A model generated the notes under the pieces. That model ran no database searches. It saw only the letters and a program-made list of their open reading frames with translations, and was not told where the DNA came from. The position numbers and the translations under genes are program-made. This document shows, in pieces, positions 22,877-29,382 of a DNA stretch of 36,505 bases. The DNA lies in IMG/VR virus record IMGVR_UViG_3300007735_000679, positions 1 through 36,505 of that record. One strand, 5' to 3'. How positions within the stretch are numbered: position 1 is the first letter of the stretch; each line of letters opens with the position of its first letter. The stretch comes from a virus.

Positions 22877-23133
22877 CCAAAGTCATTCCGGATGATGACA
22901 CAACCATCATCATGAATGGATTTGACGATGCTCTTTTGGGCGCGTCATTTATAGGCGACAAATACCATGCCGTTTACTCGGTGGAATGGGTAATCAAGTC
23001 GCTTATGAAAAGAAACCGATGGAACAGGCAGGATGCTATTGATTTCGCGTATTACAACGTGATTTCAAATAATTATTCTGGCCAAATGCCGATTTTTGTA
23101 GATATGATGCCGAACATAAGGAGAACCAAATGA
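22843..23133 (+). CDS. Conserved phage protein of unknown function
   Basis: 96 residues, overlapping the methyltransferase end by 34 bases. Core pattern: GFDDALLGASFIGDKYHAVY, then VIKSLMKRNRWNRQDAIDFA with YYNVIS and a final PIFVDMM. The 'DDAxxG...YxxxxxIxxLMxx...xxAxxFxxxN' arrangement is common in small proteins of phage replication modules, always of unknown function. ATGA coupling to the following glycosyltransferase. Confidence 0.65.
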   Translation: MHKFAGKIHPITKVIPDDDTTIIMNGFDDALLGASFIGDKYHAVYSVEWVIKSLMKRNRWNRQDAIDFAYYNVISNNYSGQMPIFVDMMPNIRRTK

Positions 23134-24254
23134 AAATATGGACAAACAACACAAATCAAATCCATAAGGTCGATGATAATATGCTTCACGTCCGAAACAC
23201 CTACGTGCTTCCGGATGAGTTGACCGGACCCACCTGGGACGATTCGATCCCTTGCCCGCACAAGATCAAGCCATACTACAAAGGCCGCGCAACGGGCGGA
23301 GCCACGGCGGTCTACCGCTCCGGAGCAATCGGGGATGCGGTCATAGCAACGGCCTTCGTACATTACCTTGTCCAAGAGTCTGGTGGTGTAGTGGACGTTT
23401 ACGCACCCGCTCGTAACCTTCCTCTTTACGCTGGGCTAGGCGCAAAGCTGTGGCCGCTGCCCTGCTCATTGGAGGCTTGGGACAGCTACGATGCCCATCT
23501 GCCAACGGACGACCTATTCAGCGGACAGGTTGGTAACACCAAGCTGGGGACAGGTCCGGGCAACTGCTACAAGCGGATCTACGAATGGATGGGTGTTTGG
23601 GATGAGAAGACCATGGCCAAGTATTGCCGCCCCTATCTTTACCTAATCGACCCAGATCACAACGAGCTAAAGGAACTAGGAAAATGGCCGCTGCCTGTGC
23701 CTTACTTCGCCTACCATGTATCGTCAAGCGGTCCGACCCGCACCTACCCGCCCAAGATGGGTCAGGACGCGGTGCTGGCGTTGCTGGAAGCCCACCCACA
23801 CCATCACGCTGTCATTATTGGGCTGGATAACAGCAACAACTTCAAAGTTGACCATCCTAGGGTGATCGACCTGTTCAACACAACCAAACAGATCCGCTCG
23901 CTGTTCCCGATAATCGCCAATGCAGACTTTGTGGTGGCTCCTGATAGCAGTGTCAACCACATAGCAGCGGGGCTAGACACGGCCTGCGTGTCGTTGTGGG
24001 GAAGCTACGACCCGATGGATCGGGTGACCTACTACCCTAAGAACGTGTCGGTGTTCAAGCCAGACACCTGTCCACACGCGCCGTGCCGTCCGCATGCGGG
24101 TCTACCGCAGGCGAAGTGCAAGGATGCTAGCAACAAGACCAAGGGAACACAATACTTCTGCAATGCCCTTCGCAACATCACAGCGGAGGACATTGTGGAG
24201 GCTTCGCACAAGGCGAGGGAGTTGGAGGATAAATCACATGAGGAGAAGAAATGA
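23130..24254 (+). CDS. Glycosyltransferase family 9-like (heptosyltransferase type)
   Basis: 374 residues. The N-terminal Rossmann part has SGAIGDAVIATAFVHYL (about 64-80), matching the GxGD...T loop of ADP-heptose:LPS transferases. The C-terminal half has ADFVVAPDSSVNHIAAGLD and VSLWGSYDP, the usual donor-side signature (DSxxxHxAxAL...FG). It therefore adds a sugar from a nucleotide-sugar donor. It may alter the host envelope, or glycosylate modified DNA or virion proteins. It is ATGA-coupled to a small membrane protein. Confidence 0.8.
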   Translation: MKIWTNNTNQIHKVDDNMLHVRNTYVLPDELTGPTWDDSIPCPHKIKPYYKGRATGGATAVYRSGAIGDAVIATAFVHYLVQESGGVVDVYAPARNLPLYAGLGAKLWPLPCSLEAWDSYDAHLPTDDLFSGQVGNTKLGTGPGNCYKRIYEWMGVWDEKTMAKYCRPYLYLIDPDHNELKELGKWPLPVPYFAYHVSSSGPTRTYPPKMGQDAVLALLEAHPHHHAVIIGLDNSNNFKVDHPRVIDLFNTTKQIRSLFPIIANADFVVAPDSSVNHIAAGLDTACVSLWGSYDPMDRVTYYPKNVSVFKPDTCPHAPCRPHAGLPQAKCKDASNKTKGTQYFCNALRNITAEDIVEASHKARELEDKSHEEKK

Positions 24255-24418
24255 AAAGAATACTATCAGAAACATTTAACATTATGTTTGTAATATGTGT
24301 GCTTATCTTGCCGATATTGTATACATTGAAAATAATCACCTGTGCGGCGGGAATAACCAAGATTGATTGGTTTGATGCCACGTTCCTTATTGGTTATACA
24401 TTTTTATTGAGAGACTAA
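24251..24418 (+). CDS. Small membrane protein (55 aa)
   Basis: 55 residues in an ATGA overlap with the glycosyltransferase stop, with GAGGAGAAG as Shine-Dalgarno. Residues about 9-36 are hydrophobic (FNIMFVICVLILPILYTLKI, then ITCAAG), and a second hydrophobic patch follows (ATFLIGYTFLL). It probably inserts in the inner membrane; coupling suggests it may anchor or assist the glycosyltransferase. Confidence 0.62.
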   Translation: MKRILSETFNIMFVICVLILPILYTLKIITCAAGITKIDWFDATFLIGYTFLLRD

Positions 24419-24427
24419 ATCAAGCAA

Positions 24428-24510
24428 AATCCGGCGAATGGTACGCAGGGAGATCCTGCGGCGGGAGTCCTCCTAGTGTGTTCGCCTCTTGAAACAAAGC
24501 CGGATTGATT
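24428..24510 (+). ncRNA. Structured leader or terminator-like RNA before the primase gene
   Basis: The 96-base gap holds a nested fold: outer 8-bp stem AATCCGGC (24428-24435) with GCCGGATT (24499-24506), a perfect inner 6-bp hairpin CGCAGG/CCTGCG (24444-24449/24455-24460), and a further GC-rich helix from about 24461 to 24485. The outer stem is followed by GATTTTTT, then the primase ATG at 24515. It may be a terminator with a long apical structure, or a cis-regulatory leader. No known riboswitch or ribozyme core was matched. Confidence 0.45.
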
Positions 24511-24514
24511 TTTT

Positions 24515-25444
24515 ATGAGTGAAGTACAGCGCAACGCGGAAAACATAGTCGGCAAGGTGGATTGGCAGTCCGAACATCACGGACTGTGCCATTGCCCGGG
24601 TGAACACGCGCATACAAGCCATACAAGGTTGCGAGACACAACCGTGTTTGTGGATGGTGTGCCCACAATCTTCTGCTGGCATTCATCTTGCCAAGCGTGG
24701 AGGGATGAGGCCAACCGCAAGTTACGCAAGGCCATACTCAAGGATTATGTCATGGTTGCACCAATGTCCGGCGGGACATCCATGCCAACCAAGCTGGTAA
24801 TCCAGAAAGACCCAGAGTCAGAGATCCTTGACCGAATCAAGACAATCGCCGAATCAAACAAGCAACGCTACCTAACCCACTACAACTGGGACCCAGCCGA
24901 CATGTACGAGGAGAGTCCGGTAAGGTTTGAGACCCCTGGGGAACAATATCAGGCATTCCTGTCCATGTTCCACGATGCCGACATCACATGGATCGGGGAC
25001 GTGAAGGATAGTGGCAGGCATCCCCAGAACTTCCGCAGGGTGGGGGAGTGGAGGGAGTTGTCACTGCCAGTCGGTCAGTTTACGACCGGGGCAGTGTTTG
25101 TCCCTGGAACCATCAGCAGATCGAACGAAAAGGTGGATAAGCGTTTGTATCTGGTGGTCGAGTCCGACACGCTGACCAAGCCACAGATGGGGGCGGTATT
25201 CCAGGCCATGCGTGATCTGTTCCGCATGAAGCTGTATGCCGTGGTCGACACGGCGGGGAAGAGCCTGCATGGATGGTTTGAGGTGCCACCCAAGAAAGAA
25301 TGGGAGGACAGATTAAAAGCTTTTCTTGTGCCGTTGGGGTGCGATCCTGCAACTTTCAAACCAAGCCAGCCGGTGCGGATTCCGGGGGCAAAAAGAAATG
25401 AAAAGACGCAGAGCATTTTATGGTTCTGCAAGGAGGGCAAATGA
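24515..25444 (+). CDS. AEP-like DNA primase with N-terminal zinc finger
   Basis: 309 residues. Residues 20-60 hold Cys25, Cys27, His31/His33, Cys54, His56 and Cys59, a probable zinc-binding primase finger. The catalytic-like part has LYLVVESD (216-218), VVDTAGKSLHGWF with the SxH motif (250-252), and PVRIPG (287-291), the order expected of archaeo-eukaryotic primase-type proteins. It would make primers for phage DNA synthesis. The next gene, an ATPase, starts in its stop codon, so the two likely form a primase-helicase pair. Confidence 0.72.
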   Translation: MSEVQRNAENIVGKVDWQSEHHGLCHCPGEHAHTSHTRLRDTTVFVDGVPTIFCWHSSCQAWRDEANRKLRKAILKDYVMVAPMSGGTSMPTKLVIQKDPESEILDRIKTIAESNKQRYLTHYNWDPADMYEESPVRFETPGEQYQAFLSMFHDADITWIGDVKDSGRHPQNFRRVGEWRELSLPVGQFTTGAVFVPGTISRSNEKVDKRLYLVVESDTLTKPQMGAVFQAMRDLFRMKLYAVVDTAGKSLHGWFEVPPKKEWEDRLKAFLVPLGCDPATFKPSQPVRIPGAKRNEKTQSILWFCKEGK

Positions 25445-26457
25445 TAGATCCGGCGGTAGCATTGGGCATAACAAGGGAAGAGAGGCAGTGGCCACCAATC
25501 AAGAGATATGGTGAGCTTGTCAACGAAACCATACCTGAGCCGGACGTTCTTATCGAGGGAGTCCTGCACCAAGGGGGCAAGCTTTTGCTTGGCGGTGGAA
25601 GCAAGGCTTACAAGTCGTGGAGCTTGATAGACCTGGCGGTGTCATTGCAGGCCGGAGTTCCGTGGTGGAACCAGAAGTGCGCCAAGGCCAAGGTGCTGTT
25701 TATTAACTTTGAAATTCAGGAGTGGAGCTTTAGAAAGAGGCTCGCAGACGTGATTGCGGCCAAGGGGTTGGAGGGCAAGGTTGACGATTTTGATGTATGG
25801 ACGCTCAGGGGCTACGCAGCAGACCTGACCCTTATACGGCCTATTATCGAGCAACATATTGAGGGCAGGGGGTATCAGGCCGTGATCCTAGACCCAAATT
25901 ACATGCTTATGGGTGACAGGGATGAGAATAGCGCAGGCCAGATGGGTGCGCTTATGAACGAATTTGAGTGCCTTGCCACAAAACATAACCTGTCGGTTAT
26001 CCTGTCCCATCACTTCAGCAAGGGCAATAAGTCGCAATCCGAGTCTATTGATAGGTTCTCAGGGTCAGGGGTGTTCGCCCGCAATCCGGATAGCCTTGTG
26101 GTGCTTACAGCCCATGAGGAGGATGAGCGTAGTTTCACTTGCGAAATGACACTAAGAAACTTCCCACCGGTTGACCCTTTTGTAATACAGTGGAAGTACC
26201 CCAGGTTTGAGGTCAATTACAACCTGAACCCAGATAACCTAAAGAAGAACAATGGACCCAAGAAACTGGTCGGGGATGACAGGTTGCTTAGAGAGATGGG
26301 TTCACGCGGGTTCACGGCGTGTGACCTATTCAGATTTGTGGCCGAAAAGTTCCAAGTGTCAGACTCAACAGCCAAAAGGAACGTTAAACGCCTTTTGCAA
26401 GCCGGTAAGTTGTTGAAGGAAAACGGATTGTATCTGGCCAACCAAACCACTTTCTAG
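25441..26457 (+). CDS. RepA-like replicative ATPase/helicase
   Basis: 338 residues from ATG 25441 in an ATGA overlap, with AAGGAGGG upstream. Walker A GGGSKAYKS (51-59), Walker B AVILDP (147-152), and a later SHHFSKG sensor-type motif are those of the RecA-fold AAA_25/RepA helicase group. A winged-helix-like end follows (FRFVAEKFQVSDSTAKRNVK then RLLQAGKLLK), suitable for origin DNA binding. It would unwind DNA with the upstream primase. An in-frame ATG at 25420 lacks this Shine-Dalgarno. Confidence 0.8.
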   Translation: MIDPAVALGITREERQWPPIKRYGELVNETIPEPDVLIEGVLHQGGKLLLGGGSKAYKSWSLIDLAVSLQAGVPWWNQKCAKAKVLFINFEIQEWSFRKRLADVIAAKGLEGKVDDFDVWTLRGYAADLTLIRPIIEQHIEGRGYQAVILDPNYMLMGDRDENSAGQMGALMNEFECLATKHNLSVILSHHFSKGNKSQSESIDRFSGSGVFARNPDSLVVLTAHEEDERSFTCEMTLRNFPPVDPFVIQWKYPRFEVNYNLNPDNLKKNNGPKKLVGDDRLLREMGSRGFTACDLFRFVAEKFQVSDSTAKRNVKRLLQAGKLLKENGLYLANQTTF

Positions 26458-26470
26458 CCCGTTAAAAGCG

Positions 26471-26529
26471 GTGTCAAAACAGTGTCATTTACTCTGGTGT
26501 CATACCTTATATATATAAAAAAATGACAC
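26471..26529 (+). promoter_or_regulatory. GTGTCA repeats around an AT-rich promoter or origin core
   Basis: Three direct GTGTCA units (26471-26476, 26482-26487, 26497-26502) and one inverted TGACAC (26524-26529) flank TTATATATATAAAAAAA. Within it, TTTACT (26488-26493) and ATATAT (26511-26516) are 17 bases apart like a sigma-70 promoter. The layout suits either operator-controlled transcription or an iteron-type origin right after the primase/ATPase genes. Confidence 0.45.
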
Positions 26530-26541
26530 CGCGAAGGGATT

Positions 26542-26583
26542 GTAGTGGTAGGACTCCTTAGTCCGTCCTACCCCTACCACTAC
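26542..26583 (+). repeat. Hairpin with two mutually exclusive foldings
   Basis: Long arms GTAGTGGTAGG (26542-26552) and CCTACCACTAC (26573-26583) pair perfectly over 11 bp. The inner arms GGTAGGAC (26547-26554) and GTCCTACC (26565-26572) also pair over 8 bp, and GGACT/AGTCC (26551-26555/26560-26564) can form a small stem. The three helices compete for the same bases. This suggests a switching leader, terminator-antiterminator or origin structure. Confidence 0.5.
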
Positions 26584-26640
26584 GTTCCATCCCGTAGCGT
26601 TTTTGGGATCATCAGAAGAAACCGCCCGCACCCGGCTTGC

Positions 26641-26665
26641 GGGTGGGGGTTGGGGCAGTTGCGGG
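26641..26665 (+). other. G-quadruplex-type run
   Basis: Four G-runs (GGG, GGGGG, GGGG, GGG) separated by one, two and seven bases fit the standard G3+N1-7 pattern on the forward strand. A small stem CACCCG/CGGGTG (26629-26634/26640-26645) competes with it. It lies between the hairpin region and the next promoter. Folding is untested. Confidence 0.4.
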
Positions 26666-26668
26666 CTA

Positions 26669-26677
26669 TGCTATACT
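26669..26677 (+). promoter_or_regulatory. Extended -10 promoter before the YANI-type small gene
   Basis: TG (26669-26670) plus one base plus TATACT (26672-26677) is a good extended -10 element; a weak TTGGGG (26650-26655) is 16 bases upstream. The predicted start of transcription falls at about 26684, exactly the ATG of the next gene, and there is no Shine-Dalgarno there. A leaderless message is therefore possible. Confidence 0.42.
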
Positions 26678-26683
26678 ACTTGA

Positions 26684-26827
26684 ATGAAACAAGGCTTATA
26701 CGCGAATATCAACGCCAGACGCAAGGCTGGGACTAGCAGACCAAAATCAAAGTCCACCATAAGCCCGCGCACCTGGAGGCTTATGAAAGCCAAGAAGGGT
26801 GGGTTTAGTGAGTCCAAACAAGACTGA
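26684..26827 (+). CDS. Conserved small basic phage protein (YANI-type, 47 aa)
   Basis: 47 residues: starts MKQGLYANINARRKAGTSRP, continues with KSKSTISPRTW and ends Lys-rich. The 'GLYANIxxxRKKxGxSRxKxxST' pattern is widespread in aquatic podoviruses (small virion or nucleic-acid-associated protein of unknown function). It is preceded by an extended -10 promoter and overlaps the next gene. Its short length is normal for the family. Confidence 0.7.
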   Translation: MKQGLYANINARRKAGTSRPKSKSTISPRTWRLMKAKKGGFSESKQD

Positions 26828-27050
26828 TCTGGCTTGGGCGTATATTGAGCTACTGATAACAGAAAACAGCAGGCTACATAGAACTATTGGCCTTGTTGAC
26901 CGATTCTTTGGGGATGTATTGGCAAATTGCTCCAAAGAGGTTTATGACGCCAATATGGAGACATTAACAGAAGACCTTGAAGAATTGGCGGTTTTTCTGG
27001 ACAAGCACCAGTATAAGATTAAACTCTTGTCTGAACAACTGAAGTCATGA
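26808..27050 (+). CDS. Hypothetical helical protein (80 aa)
   Basis: 80 residues from GTG 26808 (GTG 26799 is also possible), overlapping the previous gene by 20 bases, with a G-rich AAGGGTGGG upstream. Helical, acidic-amphipathic (LAWAYIELLITENSRLHRTI, then LEELAVFLDKHQYKIKLL). ATGA coupling to the next gene. Probably a small helical bundle; no family is recognised. Confidence 0.6.
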   Translation: MSPNKTDLAWAYIELLITENSRLHRTIGLVDRFFGDVLANCSKEVYDANMETLTEDLEELAVFLDKHQYKIKLLSEQLKS

Positions 27051-27283
27051 GTACACAAGATTTACCCTGTAACAGCCCTAGGCGCACCCCTGGTGGCAAT
27101 AAGAAGTTCGTGGTTCGTGCCTGCCAGAACGGCGAATCCAAGACGATTCACTATGGTGATCCGGACATGAAGATCAAAAAGTCCAATCCAGACCGGCGCA
27201 GAAGCTTCAGAGCCAGGCATCAGTGCGACTCTAAGCCACCCAGCAAAATGTCGGCTAGATACTGGAGTTGCAAGAACTGGTAA
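27047..27283 (+). CDS. Conserved phage protein ending in ARYWSCKNW
   Basis: 78 residues, ATGA-coupled. The core HYGDPDMKIKKSNPDRRRSF followed by RARHQCDSKPPSKMSARYW and SCKNW matches a widely distributed small family of aquatic phages (DUF5754-like). Several Cys and His residues (CNSP, CQNG, RHQC, SCKNW) could coordinate metal. Function is unknown; presence beside a YANI-type gene is typical. Confidence 0.72.
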   Translation: MSTQDLPCNSPRRTPGGNKKFVVRACQNGESKTIHYGDPDMKIKKSNPDRRRSFRARHQCDSKPPSKMSARYWSCKNW

Positions 27284-27287
27284 AACA

Positions 27288-27470
27288 ATGCGCCAGAATG
27301 CCTCAAAATCGAGCAAGGATGCCCCTAGAAAGCGTCTTCATGGCGCAGTAGATAGGAAACAGCGGGCTAACGATAAAAACGAATATAGCGTCAAATTTAA
27401 GGTAGATGCCCAACCGATGCCAGATATGCCATTAGGCAACCGGGCATGTTGCTGTTGGATAGGAAAGTAA
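27288..27470 (+). CDS. Doubtful small basic ORF
   Basis: 60 residues starting 5 bases after the previous stop. The N-terminus is Lys/Arg/Ser-rich, and the end is Pro/Met-rich with three consecutive Cys (NRACCCWIGK). No Shine-Dalgarno is evident and no family is recognised. It is kept because it continues the operon direction with little gap; chance is a real alternative. Confidence 0.3.
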   Translation: MRQNASKSSKDAPRKRLHGAVDRKQRANDKNEYSVKFKVDAQPMPDMPLGNRACCCWIGK

Positions 27471-27603
27471 TATATCCTTAACTTTTGATTGCTTCAGATT
27501 TTCAAATTTGGGGCAAAAAAAATTTCAAATTTCTGGCTTCTGGCGCGTCCCAAGTTCCTCCTTATAGGGACAATTTTAATTTGAATATATAAGTAAAAAT
27601 AAA

Positions 27604-27631
27604 AAAAAATTAAACGGTTTAATTGAACCGT
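27604..27631 (-). terminator. Terminator for the reverse-strand island
   Basis: Arms AACGGTT (27612-27618) and AACCGTT (27625-27631) form a 7-bp stem. Read on the reverse strand, the hairpin is followed directly by a T-rich run (complement of the A-run at 27595-27611). That fits a factor-independent terminator for the leftward genes. The stem is only moderately GC-rich. Confidence 0.5.
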
Positions 27632-27698
27632 TCGGGTGCCGGTTAAAATTATGTTTAAAAACTTTTAAATGAAAGTATCAATTCGCACTGTGCCGGGG

Positions 27699-27780
27699 AA
27701 ACCATAAAACCAAAACGCTAAAAAGTTTTTTTAATTTTGACCTACCGGGCAAACCATAAAACCAAAACGCTAAAAAGTTT
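27699..27780 (+). repeat. Two direct 30-base repeats, 52 bases apart
   Basis: Identical 30-base units at 27699-27728 and 27751-27780 (AAACCATAAAACC..., ending CTAAAAAGTTT), each preceded by a CCGGG-type flank. Their 26-base core recurs with 22 of 26 matches at 30649-30674 beside the small-terminase gene. Both are in the same orientation. They lie just outside the reverse-strand island. Confidence 0.75.
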
Positions 27781-27781
27781 C

Positions 27782-28009
27782 TTAATTCTGCCCGCCCTGG
27801 TGTGCTGCGCTTGCCGGATTTTCTATCAGAATCCTTGTCATGTCGGATACAAAGGAGAAATACTTTTCTCCAAAAATATCCGCTAACCCCCTTTGCGTTT
27901 TACCATAATACGTCTCCGGACGTACTTGGAACCTACCACAGGCGGAAAGGAATGGATTTGTTATCCATACCCCCCGCTTTTCATCTTTGAATCCATCTTT
28001 TATGTGCAT
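27782..28009 (-). CDS. Hypothetical protein of the amidoligase island (75 aa)
   Basis: 75 residues from ATG 28009 on the reverse strand, preceded by a clear GGAGG (complement of 28014-28018). It reads MHIKDGFKDEKRGVWITNPF, then LSACGRFQVRPETYYG and IFGEKYFSFVSDMTRI. A 'WxTNPFLSxCGRFxVxPExYYG' core looks conserved in style but I cannot name it. It is the last gene of the island, before the terminator. Possibly an island substrate or partner. Confidence 0.6.
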   Translation of the reverse strand: MHIKDGFKDEKRGVWITNPFLSACGRFQVRPETYYGKTQRGLADIFGEKYFSFVSDMTRILIENPASAAHQGGQN

Positions 28010-28061
28010 GGAACCTCCACTTTTACTTTGATTAGGCAAACCCTATCGGGTCAAACCTTTG

Positions 28062-28085
28062 CGCCCCCCATGCTATAAGGGGGCG
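28062..28085 (-). repeat. Strong GC hairpin between island genes
   Basis: CGCCCCC (28062-28068) and GGGGGCG (28079-28085) form a perfect 7-bp stem with a 10-base loop. It lies between the small membrane peptide gene and the last island gene. No T-run follows in either direction, so it is more likely an RNA-processing or stabilising element than a terminator. Confidence 0.5.
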
Positions 28086-28096
28086 ACAAGGTTAGA

Positions 28097-28186
28097 CTAT
28101 TTTCTGTTATCCCAAAGCATCCAAACGAAAACCACGATCAAAACTCCCAAGATCAGTCCATGGGCAAATATTATCGGTGTATTCAT
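28097..28186 (-). CDS. Tiny membrane peptide (29 aa)
   Basis: 29 residues: MNTPIIFAHGLILGVLIVVF plus VWMLWDNRK, one membrane span with a charged end. Its ATG overlaps the previous stop (ATGA) on the reverse strand and AGGAGGATG is nearby, so translation is likely coupled. This could bring the island's products to the membrane; that is inference. Confidence 0.5.
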   Translation of the reverse strand: MNTPIIFAHGLILGVLIVVFVWMLWDNRK

Positions 28187-28320
28187 TCTTCATCCTCCTT
28201 TACGATGTGCCAATCTTTCCACTCCCCATCATTCCTCATAAGCCATTCATAGGCTATTTTGGATGATGGGAAGCCGGATTTTACGAGTTTCCCGTCTGAT
28301 TCTATTACATTCCAAATCAT
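28183..28320 (-). CDS. Small protein of the amidoligase island (45 aa)
   Basis: 45 residues, ATGA-coupled to the amidotransferase stop: MIWNVIESDGKLVKSGFPSS, then KIAYEWLMRNDGEWKDWHIV and an acidic end. A small beta-beta-alpha pattern with several Trp residues. The acidic end could be a modification target, but nothing proves it. Short coupled genes at both sides support coding. Confidence 0.6.
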   Translation of the reverse strand: MIWNVIESDGKLVKSGFPSSKIAYEWLMRNDGEWKDWHIVKEDEE

Positions 28321-29366
28321 GAGACTACCCCTTCCGGAATGTTTCTTTCCAATTCACCATCTTTGTATCCCTCCTCATATCCGGCTTGGTAGTTTTTATC
28401 TAGCGATGCGGGGGGTTTTGGTGCCCCAATCAAACCATCATCGCATCCGGACAAATAGCCATCCTCCCATGCTTCAGAGTTAGTATTTATTCCGGACTTT
28501 TTCTCGTAGTCGGGAAACAACTCTTTTTGGGATTTCGGTTCACCGGATGATGCCTTGGAGGATGTTGGCCAATACTCTCCGGTGTAATATCCGGAACCAT
28601 ATCCGGATGATCCCAAGGATAAAGAATCCTTCGATCCATAGGATCGTGAGGGCATAGGTTTGACGTGCTCCTTCTCAATTATCTCCCCATTCCGGCACGT
28701 TGTGGCCACGTCCGGTTTAAGCAACCAAGGCACATTCTTGGATGAATCAAAGATGGAAGCCAATTTCACAACGTCACTAAACGCTGTGCCTACTACCAGT
28801 CCTCCATTCACCAATGAGATATACAGATTGGGCGAACTATCTCTATAGATTGTTAAGGCACCATTCTTCCGGAGGATAAGGAGGCCAGCGTATCCGGTGT
28901 AATACTTGTGCAACTCCTTCCACCCCTTGCCAATCGTGAACGTATTAAACAAATCCTCAGAATCGCAAACACCAAGTTTTTTGCGCTTTTTTCCGGAGTA
29001 CGTCACGATGCCATTGTGAACTAGGGCAAGTTCCGAGTTTACGAACGGATGCGTATTTTCAACTCCAAGGGAATTGGTGGACGTTCTGCCATGGAAGATT
29101 CCCGCCGTACATGGCGCGATTTTTCCCCTAGCTTGGTATGGCTGGTCAACCAACCCGCTCCAATCCTTTGGATCGGGGTAATTGAATCCCGCCAAGCTTC
29201 CGGAGGTCAACCGGAGGGATGTGATTTCCTTAATATCCCCACCGGACAGAGCATATCCAAAACCATCTTTTTGATCCTTTAAGAGATCGCGTGACGTTTG
29301 GATGATCTCGCAGATTTTATCTTCCGATACTTTTTGACTAACTGTGAACCCTAATAATTTGCACAT
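28317..29366 (-). CDS. Class II glutamine amidotransferase (Ntn hydrolase)
   Basis: 349 residues, with AAGGAG 8 bases before the ATG. Cys2 is the expected N-terminal nucleophile after Met removal; HGRTST (92-97), NTHPF (104-108) and HNG (117-119), plus DSEDLF, are the glutamine-binding and oxyanion residues of the family. It would release ammonia from glutamine. Residues about 230-349 form a Ser/Gly/Tyr-rich tail with repeats DGYLSGCDDG and GYEEGYKDGE. The gene follows the amidoligase by 16 bases, so the two probably act on one peptide modification. The typical synthase domain is absent. Confidence 0.85.
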   Translation of the reverse strand: MCKLLGFTVSQKVSEDKICEIIQTSRDLLKDQKDGFGYALSGGDIKEITSLRLTSGSLAGFNYPDPKDWSGLVDQPYQARGKIAPCTAGIFHGRTSTNSLGVENTHPFVNSELALVHNGIVTYSGKKRKKLGVCDSEDLFNTFTIGKGWKELHKYYTGYAGLLILRKNGALTIYRDSSPNLYISLVNGGLVVGTAFSDVVKLASIFDSSKNVPWLLKPDVATTCRNGEIIEKEHVKPMPSRSYGSKDSLSLGSSGYGSGYYTGEYWPTSSKASSGEPKSQKELFPDYEKKSGINTNSEAWEDGYLSGCDDGLIGAPKPPASLDKNYQAGYEEGYKDGELERNIPEGVVS

Positions 29367-29382
29367 ATATGTTCTCCTTTAT

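Larger units (their letters stand above)
27471..27781. other. AT-rich convergent intergenic region
   Basis: About 310 bases without a supported gene between the rightward small genes and the leftward island. It contains many A/T runs, an imperfect GTCCC/GGGAC hairpin (27547-27551/27567-27571), a reverse-strand terminator-like palindrome, and two copies of a 30-base direct repeat near its right end. No promoter is clear. Confidence 0.7.

Noticed and set aside
24428-24510. Possible self-cleaving ribozyme (hammerhead or twister type)
   Set aside because: The conserved cores, such as CUGAUGA with GAAA, are not present; kept only as a structured leader.
25075-25572. 165-codon reverse frame across the primase/ATPase junction
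   Set aside because: Crosses two coupled forward genes with clear motifs and has no start signal.
27699-27780. Possible CRISPR array
   Set aside because: Only two units with a 22-base spacer, A-rich repeat, no cas genes, and a third diverged copy 3 kb away; better as direct repeats.
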